Positions 54,096 through 63,592 of a stretch of DNA of 64,000 nucleotides are shown here, piece after piece. The stretch is taken from contig NZ_LT906443.1 of assembly GCF_900187135.1 (NCBI RefSeq), positions 1,674,001 to 1,738,000 on the forward strand, in the 5' to 3' direction. The notes under the pieces are model-generated. The model saw only the letters and a program-made list of their open reading frames with translations. It ran no database searches and had not been told where the DNA came from. The first letter of the stretch is position 1. Each line of letters opens with the position of its first letter. This DNA comes from Corynebacterium ulcerans (GTDB taxonomy: Bacteria; Actinomycetota; Actinomycetes; Mycobacteriales; Mycobacteriaceae). A program made the translations under genes and the position numbers.

Positions 54096-54402
54096 AGTCT
54101 TGTTGTTCTTTAGCTATCCCGTAGAGGGAACGGCCCATGAGGAAGCTGCCCACGGCTAGGACGATGAGCAAACCAGCGATCGTGATGATGACACGAACCA
54201 GGTTTCCCCACCAGAAAGTGCCATTGCCGATGTTATTGATAAGGGAAGCAATCAGGATAAGAGGCAGCGCGATGCTTGTCGCAGTACCCATAAGATTTGC
54301 TCGGGTAAGAGCATCCGGGGCGCGGAGCAAAGCGATGAGTGTGGTGATGATCAAAAACGACGCTATGAGAATCAACGCGCTTGCTGCAAAGTCATAAAAC
54401 AT
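54094..54402 (-). CDS. mrpG: Na+/H+ antiporter subunit G
   Basis: 102 residues, three membrane helices, MnhG/MrpG family (LIALLRAPDALTRANLMG is the typical loop). Last gene of the Mrp operon mrpA-C-D-E-F-G; its ATG shares one base with the mrpF stop (TAATG). The complex exchanges Na+ for protons and supports pH and salt homeostasis. Confidence 0.9.
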   Translation of the reverse strand: MFYDFAASALILIASFLIITTLIALLRAPDALTRANLMGTATSIALPLILIASLINNIGNGTFWWGNLVRVIITIAGLLIVLAVGSFLMGRSLYGIAKEQQD

Positions 54403-54668
54403 TAGCGACGTCCCTTCGAGATGATGCGCGCTGCCGACATCGTGGGCAAGATGCCACCAACCAACGCAGCGAGCAAGGCGATCTCATAATTGATCTGTGT
54501 GTGGTTGACCATGCACCAGATCATGTAGAAGCCGATCATGGAGTAAAACACCATGTCTGAGATCACGGCTCGGGTGAGCTGATCTTTGGTACGGATCATC
54601 AGAATAATCGTGGCAATAATGCCTAGTGTGGTGGCAGCCATGCCAATAGAGGAGGCGATGAGAAACAT
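54402..54668 (-). CDS. mrpF: Na+/H+ antiporter subunit F
   Basis: 88 residues with three helices; family motif IRTKDQLTRAVISDMVFYSM carrying the conserved Asp residues. TAATG overlap at both ends couples it to mrpE and mrpG. Subunit of the Mrp antiporter. Confidence 0.9.
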   Translation of the reverse strand: MFLIASSIGMAATTLGIIATIILMIRTKDQLTRAVISDMVFYSMIGFYMIWCMVNHTQINYEIALLAALVGGILPTMSAARIISKGRR

Positions 54669-55087
54669 TAGTTGTCCTCCTTAAACACTGGTTTAGGCGA
54701 GGGATATTCCCAAGTCGCCTGGTCAAGAACTGCAGCAAAGTCAGGATGTAGACCCTTCACATGAGGCGCAAGAGTCTCTTCCATGTGAGCAAGATCTGCA
54801 AGCACAGAACGCGGGTCAGCGCCGGCAACCGCGTGAACAAGAAGATAGCGCTGGCCAGAGGATTCGGCGGAGTCGTCTTCCTCCAACGTGATCGACATGG
54901 TTCCCGGAGTGGCCGTGATCGACGCCGCAAAAACCGTAATCTGCCAATCTTTTGTTACTCGCAAGGGATAGCGGACCACACAAGGATCTAAGTTCTTGCT
55001 GCCCGTGAGAGTGTCCTTAGTCAGGACCCAACCTGCTATGAGAACTTGGCCAATAAGCCAAAATGTGTACTTGATGGCATGTAGCAT
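54668..55087 (-). CDS. mrpE: Na+/H+ antiporter subunit E
   Basis: 139 residues. One N-terminal hydrophobic helix pair (HAIKYTFWLIGQVLIAGWVL) and then a soluble part with PLRVTKDWQITVFAASITATPGT, the family hallmark. The C-terminal HMEETLAPHVKGLHPDF extension fits the actinobacterial form. Overlaps its neighbours by TAATG. Confidence 0.87.
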   Translation of the reverse strand: MLHAIKYTFWLIGQVLIAGWVLTKDTLTGSKNLDPCVVRYPLRVTKDWQITVFAASITATPGTMSITLEEDDSAESSGQRYLLVHAVAGADPRSVLADLAHMEETLAPHVKGLHPDFAAVLDQATWEYPSPKPVFKEDN

Positions 55088-56625
55088 TAGCGGCCTCCCT
55101 GCAGCGTGGTGTTAGTGGCAACACCTACCGGCGCGTCCTCGCCTTGGTGGAGGACTGCGGTGGAATAGGAGTTGACGTCGAGAAGCGACTCCGATGCGTC
55201 GTTTGTAGCAGACACGAGCGGGCCTGCGAACAGGAACATCCCGAAAGAAACAACGATGAGGAAAGCGCCGGGGGCCAAGCGCAACCACGGTACCCGCAGA
55301 CTTTCGGGGATGCGTTGCGGATTCATCGGAGCGCCCCAATAGACTTCGCGCCAGAGACGCAGCATGGAGAGAAACGCCCCGAAACTAGCCAGGATAATGA
55401 TCGCGATGACCAGCCATGCCTGCCATGATGCAGAATCTGCGATTCCCAAGATCAGGAAGACCTTGCCCCAGAGCCCAGAAAACGGCGGGAAACCAACAAC
55501 GGAGAACGCGCCGGCAGCAAAGACCGCAGCCACCCACGGATCCCGATGGGCGATTCCAGAGAGCTTAGACATTTTGTCCGTGCCATAGGTTTCCTCGACC
55601 GAGCCAGACGTGAGAATCAGAGAGCCCACAGTGATCATGTGGTGCAAAGCATAGAGAATGCCTGCTGCAATCACGGTCTTGGCGTTGTGAGAGGCAAAGG
55701 CAAGGACAACAAGAATCATCGGCATGCCGTTGACCATCTGATACGCCAAAACCCTGCGCATGGCGCTTTCGCCCAAGCCTGAGAAAGCACCCACGATCAT
55801 GGACAAGATGCAGATCGTGATAATCAGCCAGATCCAGCGGGTATCCAGATCAAAAATCACCACGTAGATGCGCATCAGCATGTACACAGCAACCTTGGTG
55901 TGCATGCTAGAGAACAACCCCATCACGCTGGAGGAAGTTGCAGGGTAAGAACGTGGCAGCCATGTATGAACCGGGAAAATGCCCGCTTTGACCACCATGG
56001 CCACGACGACGATACCCATGGCTACCGTCACAGGGCCGTTGCCAGCGGCGGCTCCCGCTAGTGCTGCAATGTTTACTGCACCGACAACACCGTAAACAAT
56101 GGCGACACCGATAAGCAGCAACGTAGAAGTAGCCAGGTTGACCAGTACAAACGTGCGGCCAGCGCTGAGACGTGCCCAGGTGCCGGTCATTGCCATCAGG
56201 CCATAGCTCGGAAGCAGCATGACCTCAATGAACACAAAGAAGTTAAAGAGATCGGCGGTGAGCAAAGCGCCCATCACGCCGGTGAGCAGCATGAGCGATA
56301 GAGAGGAATAAAAACGCGAGCGAGTCTCACCGACAACAATGGCAAACCAGTTGGATGCAAAGGCCACGACAGAACACGTGATGATCATGATCGCTGAGAA
56401 ATGATCACCAACAAAGGGGATAGCTACGCCGCCGACGTACTTACCCACAGAGTGCGCGATGGTTCCGTGCTCGGATACGTAGGCAAACAACCACACACCT
56501 GCGGCTCCGGTTCCTATCGGCGTGATAAGAGCGAGGGCATCGCGGAGCACGCGCCATGGAGCGATTGCCGCGACCGCGACCAACGCAAGCGGGATACCAA
56601 CAAACAATGGAAGCACGTAATCCAT
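55087..56625 (-). CDS. mrpD: Na+/H+ antiporter subunit D
   Basis: 512 residues, about 14 helices, of the NuoN/MrpD proton-channel family; conserved membrane residues appear in FIEVMLLPSYGLMAM (Glu) and VVKAGIFPVHTWLPRSYP (Lys). Subunit D with A forms the ion-translocating core. Start and stop overlap those of mrpC and mrpE. Confidence 0.92.
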   Translation of the reverse strand: MDYVLPLFVGIPLALVAVAAIAPWRVLRDALALITPIGTGAAGVWLFAYVSEHGTIAHSVGKYVGGVAIPFVGDHFSAIMIITCSVVAFASNWFAIVVGETRSRFYSSLSLMLLTGVMGALLTADLFNFFVFIEVMLLPSYGLMAMTGTWARLSAGRTFVLVNLATSTLLLIGVAIVYGVVGAVNIAALAGAAAGNGPVTVAMGIVVVAMVVKAGIFPVHTWLPRSYPATSSSVMGLFSSMHTKVAVYMLMRIYVVIFDLDTRWIWLIITICILSMIVGAFSGLGESAMRRVLAYQMVNGMPMILVVLAFASHNAKTVIAAGILYALHHMITVGSLILTSGSVEETYGTDKMSKLSGIAHRDPWVAAVFAAGAFSVVGFPPFSGLWGKVFLILGIADSASWQAWLVIAIIILASFGAFLSMLRLWREVYWGAPMNPQRIPESLRVPWLRLAPGAFLIVVSFGMFLFAGPLVSATNDASESLLDVNSYSTAVLHQGEDAPVGVATNTTLQGGR

Positions 56626-57083
56626 TAGTGAGCCTCCTTATTATCTGTGTGATCATCCGCGGAGTTCTGTCGCGCGCGGCGGGCGCGTTCGCGTACGAGG
56701 TGCGCCTCGTCTTCCGCGAGCTCAGCGTTGGTGGTGGATCGCCCTAGAGTCTGCAATGGCGAATCTTCGTCGGCAACTTCTTCCGGCTCGGTATCGTCGG
56801 AGCGGCCTAGGCCAGACAACGTAAGCATGTACGTGGTGGTTGCCATGGCAATAACAATGGCTGTGAGGACAAAGGCCTGAGGGACAGGATCAGCAGCCAC
56901 GCTGAGATCGGTGATGCTGGGGAAAGGCTCGCCGCGCCACGCTGGTACTCCGATAGCCACAATAATGAGGTTTGCGGCATGGCTAATCAGCGTCATACCG
57001 ATGACGATGCGCAGCATGCCGCGCTGGAGCACCAGGTACACACCACCGGCGGCAAGGATGGCGATTGTGAGTGCGAGAATCAC
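56625..57083 (-). CDS. mrpC: Na+/H+ antiporter subunit C
   Basis: 152 residues; three NuoK-like helices (GGVYLVLQRGMLRIVIGMTL, SHAANLIIVA, DPVPQAFVLTAIVI) in the first 100 residues followed by a charged cytoplasmic tail of about 50, longer than in many MrpC proteins. GTG start directly abutting the mrpA stop. Confidence 0.9.
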   Translation of the reverse strand: MILALTIAILAAGGVYLVLQRGMLRIVIGMTLISHAANLIIVAIGVPAWRGEPFPSITDLSVAADPVPQAFVLTAIVIAMATTTYMLTLSGLGRSDDTEPEEVADEDSPLQTLGRSTTNAELAEDEAHLVRERARRARQNSADDHTDNKEAH

Positions 57084-60074
57084 TTACTTCTCCTCCTTTG
57101 CGGTGAATGATGCGGCGTCGAGATGTCGGTCGTTATCTTCTCGGAGAGCCTTGGACGCGAGCTCGGCCTTCTTGGCCAAACGAGCGCGCTCTGGTTCAGA
57201 AGGCGGCAGGTGAGGCTCAGCCCCAAAGTCATCCAGGTGGCCCACCTTGGGCAGGGGAGTCAAAGGCGAATCCTCCCGGTTGTAGTTCAGGTTCTCGTAA
57301 TCCAGACCAGGGCGAAGATAACCGCCCAAAGCGTTGATGGCCATGCTGACCATGCCTAACACAGCAAGGTACACACCGACGTCAAAGATCATGGAGGTGG
57401 TCCAGTGCTGCCCGGCCCAGTGCCCGTGAATCGCGTAGAGGAAGGAACCGTGAGTCAGGCCGAGGAAACCTGCAAAGATGGCGGTCAAAATTCCTATGCC
57501 CGTGAGATAAATGGGAGTACGTACTGGGAAGATGTGCTTGTCACGAGGGAACGAGAGATAGCTCAGCATCATCGCGGTGCTTGCCACAAGGGCTGCGATG
57601 AAACCGCCACCTGGTGCATTATGGCCACGCCAGAAGATCATGACGGACAGCACCACGAGCACAGGTACCAGCGCTTTAAGCAGGACGCGAAGCGGAATCG
57701 CGTTGAGATTCGCGCCGCCAAAAGGCGCCGGGTGGGTGTCTTTGGCAAAGGGGTAGCGAGGCATAGACGTAATCACTGCGGCGATTACGATAGCTGCCAT
57801 ACCCAGAACCGAGAGCTCACCCAAGGTATCAAACCCACGGAACTCAACCAGGATGGTGTTCACCACGTTATCGCCACCAGAAATCTTGGGGGCCTCGTTG
57901 AGGTACCACATGGCTAGCTCGCTGCGCTCGTGGCGCGACAACAGTACCCAGACCGAGAGGAAAGCGAACAGGCCTACTCCGGTTCCCATCGCAATACCGA
58001 GAGCTTTCTGGCTCTTGCGAGGCTTATGGAAGTGACTTGGCTGCTGGCGCACCACCATCATCATGATGACTACGGTCAGTGCCTCAACCATGAACTGCGT
58101 CATTGCGACGTCGGGAGCACCGAGCATGAAGACCTGCAGCGTTACACCTGCGCCGACCACGCCGACCAGAACCACACCGCTCAGGCGTTTTTTGGTGCGC
58201 ACCAGAGCGATCACTCCGAGCAAGACCATGACCAAAGGTATGGCGTCATACCAGCGATCCGTAGAGATGCGGGCAGGCACCGGGATGCCATCCACTCCGC
58301 CGCTCACGAGGCCCGGCAGAACGTAGAATGCGCCGAAGATAATAATGGCCAGGAACATATACGCCAGATGACGGGTAGGAGCGATGGAGTCTGCCATCTT
58401 GCCCATCGAGCGACCCAGGCGGGAAGAACCTTCATTCATGATCCGGAGTACGTCATTGCCGCTGGCTGGGAATAGCGGACGGCTGCCCAAAGCTGCCCAA
58501 ATCTGCTTGCGGAAAATAACTCCCACGATTCCCAACACAAACACCACCATGGAGATGATGAACGCAACCGATAGGCCGTGCCACAAGGCAAGATGCGTGT
58601 GGGGATCCTCTGCGACTACGTCGACAGCTTCAGAGATAGGGGCATCAAGATAACCCAGGGCAAAAGCTAACGGTAGGGAGAGCGCGCCGGGGAGTGCTGC
58701 GGGAAGCCAGAGTGAGACAGGGGCTTCTTTGACGTGCGTCATATCGCGGTCGCCGTCGATAAAGCCATCGGCAACGATGCGCACGGAGTACGTAAAGGTA
58801 AAGAGCGCGCCGACGCCTGCCGTGAGCAGGAGGGCTACGATTCCGGCTTTGCCTAGGGGAGCCTCGCTCAAGGCTGCGAGCAGGCCCTCTTTAGACACGA
58901 ATCCCAGCATCGGAGGCACCGCGGCCATCGAGGCTGCCGCCAGGATGACGGATCCGAAGGTAAACGGTAGCTGCCGCCAGGAAGAGCCCAAACGGGATGC
59001 GTCTCGTGTTCCGGTTTGGTGGTCGATGACACCGATGAGCATAAAGAGCGACGACTTAAACAGCGCGTGCGCGAGCGTGTGCACTAGTGCTGCGGCCAAA
59101 GCGAAAGGCGTGCCTACGCCGATGGTGGCCACGATCCAACCAAGGTGGGAAACAGTGGAGTATGCGGTGAGCTTTTTCAGATCTGTTTTTTGGATAGCAA
59201 AGAATGCCGCCATGACAGCGGTAAGCATGCCTACCGTTATCAGTAGGAGATTCCACGTGTGATTGTTATGGAACACAGCGCTGAAGCGCATTAGCACATA
59301 GATGCCGGCCTTCACCACGGCTGCGGCGTGAAGGAACGCAGAAACCGGGGTAGCGGCAGCCATTGCCTCCGGCAACCAGAAGTGGAAGGGGAACTGCGCG
59401 GATTTAGTAAACGCGGAGATCGCAACGAGCACGCCGAGCACCGTGGTGAGCACCGGCTTTTCTGACCAGAAGTCAGACACCAGAATCTCATGGATATTAG
59501 TGGTTCCCGCTTGGGTGGCGGCGATTGCCATAGACACCAGCAGGGTAAGGCCACCGATAAACGTCAATATCAGTGTGCGTTGCGAGCCTAATTCTCCACC
59601 GCTGCCGCCAGACCTGGCGATGAGCATGAAGGAAGCAAGAGAAACGAGCTCCCATGCGATGAAGAGGGTGAAGACGTCGTCGGCAAGCACCAGCATAAGG
59701 ATGGCAGCCATGAAAGCAGTCATCAGAGTGTAGAAGCTGGTATTCCCCGTTTTTTTGGGGAGATAGGACGCAGAATAGATAAAGACGATGGAGCCGATAA
59801 CAAGGGCGAGGAGCGCAAAGAAAACGCTGAGGGCATCGGCACGCAAAGCTAACTGTATGTCGATGCCGTGGCCGAGGGCGTCGGGTATCCACGTGTATGT
59901 CCAGATGAGAGGACTCTCATCGAGGATGGTAGGGAGTTCTTTACAAAGGAGTCCGGCCGCGATGAGCAGCAGGGCAGCTAAGGGCCACCCCGCCTTTCTA
60001 TCGCAGGCCCGGACGGCTACAGGCGCGCAGGATACCGTAAAGGCAGCCAGCACGAGAACTAACAATAAGGTCAC
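57084..60074 (-). CDS. mrpA: Na+/H+ antiporter subunit A fused to B
   Basis: 996 residues with about 25 helices. The N-terminal two thirds are the NuoL-like MrpA core (AWELVSLASFMLIARSG with Glu; KSAQFPFHFWLPEAM with Lys; FLHAAAVVKAGIY). The last part (about 800-960: GGANLNAIPLRVLLKALVPV, FWRGHNAPGGGFIAAL) is the MrpB domain, so no separate mrpB exists. A charged tail ends it. The start is GTG without clear Shine-Dalgarno. First gene of the six-gene operon; TTGACC near 60117-60122 may be the -35 box. Confidence 0.93.
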   Translation of the reverse strand: MTLLLVLVLAAFTVSCAPVAVRACDRKAGWPLAALLLIAAGLLCKELPTILDESPLIWTYTWIPDALGHGIDIQLALRADALSVFFALLALVIGSIVFIYSASYLPKKTGNTSFYTLMTAFMAAILMLVLADDVFTLFIAWELVSLASFMLIARSGGSGGELGSQRTLILTFIGGLTLLVSMAIAATQAGTTNIHEILVSDFWSEKPVLTTVLGVLVAISAFTKSAQFPFHFWLPEAMAAATPVSAFLHAAAVVKAGIYVLMRFSAVFHNNHTWNLLLITVGMLTAVMAAFFAIQKTDLKKLTAYSTVSHLGWIVATIGVGTPFALAAALVHTLAHALFKSSLFMLIGVIDHQTGTRDASRLGSSWRQLPFTFGSVILAAASMAAVPPMLGFVSKEGLLAALSEAPLGKAGIVALLLTAGVGALFTFTYSVRIVADGFIDGDRDMTHVKEAPVSLWLPAALPGALSLPLAFALGYLDAPISEAVDVVAEDPHTHLALWHGLSVAFIISMVVFVLGIVGVIFRKQIWAALGSRPLFPASGNDVLRIMNEGSSRLGRSMGKMADSIAPTRHLAYMFLAIIIFGAFYVLPGLVSGGVDGIPVPARISTDRWYDAIPLVMVLLGVIALVRTKKRLSGVVLVGVVGAGVTLQVFMLGAPDVAMTQFMVEALTVVIMMMVVRQQPSHFHKPRKSQKALGIAMGTGVGLFAFLSVWVLLSRHERSELAMWYLNEAPKISGGDNVVNTILVEFRGFDTLGELSVLGMAAIVIAAVITSMPRYPFAKDTHPAPFGGANLNAIPLRVLLKALVPVLVVLSVMIFWRGHNAPGGGFIAALVASTAMMLSYLSFPRDKHIFPVRTPIYLTGIGILTAIFAGFLGLTHGSFLYAIHGHWAGQHWTTSMIFDVGVYLAVLGMVSMAINALGGYLRPGLDYENLNYNREDSPLTPLPKVGHLDDFGAEPHLPPSEPERARLAKKAELASKALREDNDRHLDAASFTAKEEK

Positions 60075-60258
60075 AGATCACTCACACCCACAGATTCGGG
60101 GAATTTTTAGATTTTGGTCAACTTTTTTCACGTTACCAGTGTTTGTTGTGTTTACTATGGTCAGGTGGGGCTTACAGCATAGAAGTTTTGCATGCATATT
60201 GGGGCGTTTCGGTGGGTCGTTAACCGAAAAATCAGCTGGCTAAGTACATTTTTATAGT

Positions 60259-61692
60259 ATGAGTCGATTTGCCGTTCGCCACTTCAGCGCAGCTATTCTT
60301 CTGGCCGCTCCACTGATCGCCGGCACTGTGTATGCAGTGAGCACTGATTACGATCTTGCCAGTTCCTGGTCTACGGGGGAAGAATCAGCCGGGGCCCCCG
60401 CCGTGCATGACGACGCAGCGCTTGTCGACGCCCGCCGCGCCGCTGGTGAAGCAGGCGCCCAAGCAGGATTACTCAAAGGCGGCACCAAACAGCTTGCGGA
60501 CGGCACCCACAAGCTTGCCGACGGCTCCAAGCAACTCGGCGCAGGAACAACCGCAGCCCGCGACGGCGCCGCCAAGCTTGCCGACGGCATGAATCAACTT
60601 CAGGCGGCCACCGGCCAGCTGGGGGACGGTGCGACGGAGATCGCAAACGGCGTAGACCAAGCAGTGGGGCAGCTCTTTGCCCTGGAAGCCGTTCGTGGGC
60701 AAATTCTCGGTGCGCTTGATCGAACCATCGGAGACATCGCCAAGAGCAAAGACCCCAAGGCCGCGGAGTTCAAGCCACAACTGGAAGATTTCCGCAGCCA
60801 GGTAGACACCTTCCAGGTGGACAAAAACATCACCGACCAGCTGACCAAACTCCGCGATGGCTCCCGAGAGCTTGCCAACCAGCTGCACGTGCCGGGCTAT
60901 GGCTTCCACGACGGCATCTACTCGGCCACCAAAGGGTCCAAAGAGCTTTCCGCAGGACTTAATGAGCTCGCTGCCGGTGTAGACGAGGCCCTCAAAGGCG
61001 TAGAGCAGCTAGATCAGGGTGCTCAAAAAGTCGACGGGATGGCAAAAACAAACCAAGATCGTGTGGGAGCGGTATCCCGAGCTCTGCCTGTTATCCAGGC
61101 TGGCACCCCCGAGGCAGAAGAAGCAGGAATAACCAAAACCCTTGCCCCGATGTACGCCTTCCTCATCGCCGCAGGAGTCATGCTTGCTGCCGGTACCTAC
61201 GGGCGTGGCCGATCATGGGTAGTGAGCCTTGTTGGAGGCATAGCGCTTGCTGCTCTAGGAGGCGCACTCGTAGCGATCCTGGGTGCCGAGCTCGGCGCGG
61301 CGGAGGCTGCCGCAGCCGCTGGCATATGTGCCTTGCTTGTCTTAGCATCTGGGCTTGGCACAGCAGTCCTGATCCGTGCGTTTGGTGCTACATGGGGCTA
61401 TCTTGCCGCACTCGTGGGGATTATCGCACAGGTAGGCATCGTGGGATGGGTGTGGAATTCTGCAGCGACAGCGCAGATCGGCACAACCGCCCAGGCACTG
61501 GTGAACCTTATGCCGTTGAACTATCCCACGCTGGCGCTAAGCTCGCTCGGCAACGGGACAAACTCCCCAGCGCTCTGGGTCGCCGTCCTGGTCACTGCTG
61601 GTTTAGCAGCCGCCGGGGCAGTATCGCTGAAGCTGCTGGGCAGGCGCGAGTCCTCAGGTGCTCATGCAGCACCCGAGGACATCACCTACTAG
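60259..61692 (+). CDS. YhgE/Pip-like membrane protein
   Basis: A 477-residue protein with one N-terminal membrane segment, an external domain with LxxGxxxLxxG-type repeats (GGTKQLADGTHKLADGSKQL and on; about 65-125 and 220-260) and six C-terminal helices (about 295-465). This is the layout of YhgE/Pip proteins, relatives of phage-infection protein and of ABC-2/RND-type exporters. No Shine-Dalgarno; TATAGT lies directly before the ATG. Exported substrate unknown. It overlaps the end of the convergent DUF4185-like gene by 4 bases. Confidence 0.8.
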   Translation: MSRFAVRHFSAAILLAAPLIAGTVYAVSTDYDLASSWSTGEESAGAPAVHDDAALVDARRAAGEAGAQAGLLKGGTKQLADGTHKLADGSKQLGAGTTAARDGAAKLADGMNQLQAATGQLGDGATEIANGVDQAVGQLFALEAVRGQILGALDRTIGDIAKSKDPKAAEFKPQLEDFRSQVDTFQVDKNITDQLTKLRDGSRELANQLHVPGYGFHDGIYSATKGSKELSAGLNELAAGVDEALKGVEQLDQGAQKVDGMAKTNQDRVGAVSRALPVIQAGTPEAEEAGITKTLAPMYAFLIAAGVMLAAGTYGRGRSWVVSLVGGIALAALGGALVAILGAELGAAEAAAAAGICALLVLASGLGTAVLIRAFGATWGYLAALVGIIAQVGIVGWVWNSAATAQIGTTAQALVNLMPLNYPTLALSSLGNGTNSPALWVAVLVTAGLAAAGAVSLKLLGRRESSGAHAAPEDITY

Positions 61693-63107
61693 TTTTTCTC
61701 TGAATCATGCGCGCCGGTAAGGGGTAACACCTCTACCGGCGCGACGCTTTCTAGGATCTCTTGCTCTGGTGTCGCGGCCTTGCCCGGATCCACTGGCGTT
61801 ACCTCAGAGACCTCGATAACGCTTTGATCTGCCGTGCCTTCGGGGGAAGCGGTGACTGCTTGCGGCGTTGGTTGGGTGTCGGCAAGCTTAGGCGTGACGT
61901 TGAAGAACTTATCCAAGCCCTTGACGTTAAACTGCGTGGAGTTATAACGGCTGTTATTTGAGGTATTCCACTGTGACACCACGATATTCATGTCGGCGAG
62001 AGTGGAAAAAGGCGTGATATAGCCGCCGTAGAGCTGGGTGAAGTTGTTTTCACTTTGCTTAGCTCCCCAGCCGCCGGTGCCAGCGACCACCACGTGAGCC
62101 GGCTTAATATCATCCCAGCTCTGGTCGATTTTTTCGGAGATGCGTACCTCGATGGCCCAGGTCTCTTCATTGAACATGCTGAGTACCCAGTGCCCCTCGA
62201 TTCGACGCAGGGACATCTCGCCGGCTTTCACCGAGTTGCTGAGGATCGGTGTGAGGGGTGCACCATCGACATGCGTGGACCAGGTGCTTGTAGTGGGGTT
62301 ATAGTGCTCCCACTGCTGCTCATTGCTGATGTCAGCAGGGCGGAAGCGGGTGAGATAGACGCTGTGTGCGCGGCCAAACTTGGAGGAGACCATGTACACG
62401 TATCCGTCGTCGCCGTTTTCCCAGGAGAGAAGGCTGCCGAACTCGTTCATATAACTAGCGGGTATCTCGTTGACGCTAGACCAGGTCTTTCCCTGATCGG
62501 TGGACTTCCAGATCTGAGTTTTTATGACGTTGCCCAAACCCTTATGCCACATGGCCTGCATGTAGATTGTTCCGTCGATGTTAATGACGTCCGAGGGGAG
62601 GAGCGTCAGGCGGTCTTTGTGCTCGTACTTAATAAGCTGCTCGGCTTTTTCGCCCTCGTTGAGCGGGCGAAGGATCTGTATTTTCCCGTCTTCTCCCAGC
62701 TTGGCTACCAATCCGATCGGGCTTTTCCACTCGCCTTGCAGGCCCTCGCCAGTGAAAGAATCCCCGAAGATGATGGCAAATTCTTTACCATCCTTGGCCA
62801 GCCGGACCATTTCCCCTAGGTCGCCGGAAAGGATGCCGAACTTATCGGATTTACCGCGTCCAAAGAGATCGTCGAGCATGGTGACCGTGAGCCCCTCGGA
62901 GATCCGGTTTGGACGCTGCGGGGCGGGCTTAGCGTCGGGGATCGAGGAGCCGGAAGAGCCGGAGGAACCAGAGGATCCTGAGAATAAAGCGGAAGGCAGT
63001 CTCGTGATTGTCCCAAAATCGATGGCGTGTCCGGTGCTTACACCGGTGAACGAGCTAACAGTGATGAGGGCGGCAACCGTCAACGTTTTTCGACGGGTCA
63101 TTCTCAT
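61689..63107 (-). CDS. Secreted DUF4185-like protein ending in an LPLTG remnant
   Basis: 472 residues from the ATG at 63107 (after GAAAGG); the frame to 63140 is not needed. Signal peptide MRMTRRKTLTVAALITVSSF to STGHA. A Ser/Gly run (SGSSGSSGSSGSS) near 45 leads to a repeated beta-blade domain (about 75-390) with IIFGDSF, WKSPIGLV, IWKSTDQGKTW and IYMQAMWHKG, as in DUF4185/sialidase-fold proteins. The end reads VLPLTGAHDSEKN: a corynebacterial sorting motif without a hydrophobic anchor. It is therefore probably secreted or truncated. Substrate unknown; a carbohydrate ligand is a family-based guess. Confidence 0.78.
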   Translation of the reverse strand: MRMTRRKTLTVAALITVSSFTGVSTGHAIDFGTITRLPSALFSGSSGSSGSSGSSIPDAKPAPQRPNRISEGLTVTMLDDLFGRGKSDKFGILSGDLGEMVRLAKDGKEFAIIFGDSFTGEGLQGEWKSPIGLVAKLGEDGKIQILRPLNEGEKAEQLIKYEHKDRLTLLPSDVINIDGTIYMQAMWHKGLGNVIKTQIWKSTDQGKTWSSVNEIPASYMNEFGSLLSWENGDDGYVYMVSSKFGRAHSVYLTRFRPADISNEQQWEHYNPTTSTWSTHVDGAPLTPILSNSVKAGEMSLRRIEGHWVLSMFNEETWAIEVRISEKIDQSWDDIKPAHVVVAGTGGWGAKQSENNFTQLYGGYITPFSTLADMNIVVSQWNTSNNSRYNSTQFNVKGLDKFFNVTPKLADTQPTPQAVTASPEGTADQSVIEVSEVTPVDPGKAATPEQEILESVAPVEVLPLTGAHDSEKN

Positions 63108-63190
63108 TGCATGCCTTTCTATATACTTCACGCGAATCAAATGAGCATATCAGTAATAAAGGCTGATATTTTTGTGTGACGGGGAGGGGG

Positions 63191-63270
63191 TTGTCGTTTT
63201 TGAGAACGCTAGCGGGGGTGTGCGGGGTAAAAGCCCAGGTCGATTTTTCTAGCGTTCTCAAAAACGACAA
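63191..63270 (-). repeat. 80-bp inverted-repeat element, copy 2
   Basis: Perfect 22-base arms (63191-63212 and 63249-63270) around 36 bases; the arm starts TTGTCGTTTTTGAGAACG and ends CTAG. Read on the minus strand, its loop resembles that of copy 1 at 17381-17460, with 15 of the first 22 loop bases the same. It is 84 bp upstream of the DUF4185-like gene start. Confidence 0.88.
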
Positions 63271-63295
63271 AACCTTGGGGTGCTGAGTTGGGCTG

Positions 63296-63363
63296 CCTGC
63301 ATTTCCATAGACAAAGGGGTAGCGTGTGGCCTGATTTTGGGCTTTTGTCTATGGAAATGCAGG
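63296..63363. repeat. Second long inverted repeat, different family
   Basis: Perfect 20-base arms (CCTGCATTTCCATAGACAAA at 63296-63315 and its complement at 63344-63363) around 28 bases. No T-run follows in either direction. It lies 25 bp from the 80-bp element. No second copy was noticed in the window. Confidence 0.8.
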
Positions 63364-63419
63364 GTCTGTCGGTGATAAGGATGGCAGTGTCGGCAGGGCG
63401 GTGCGATAGCGCACAGAAA

Positions 63420-63457
63420 AACAGGCCAGCAATCCATAAGTGGATCACTAGCCTGTT
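63420..63457 (-). terminator. Terminator of the ABC permease gene
   Basis: 17-base arms with three mismatches around TAAG; on the minus strand GCCTG is followed by TTTTTCTG. Lies 136 bases after the permease stop. A small GTGCG-ATAG-CGCAC hairpin is next to it. Confidence 0.7.
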
Positions 63458-63592
63458 CTTAGTGATCGGGATAACAGGATTTGAGTTAGCTCCAAGCTGG
63501 CACTTTTGGCGCTGCTCCACTGTGGTGGTGATAGGTGACAAGTTAGTTGGAATACACCGAGGGATTCGCCAATTATTCTGCGCTACATAGTT

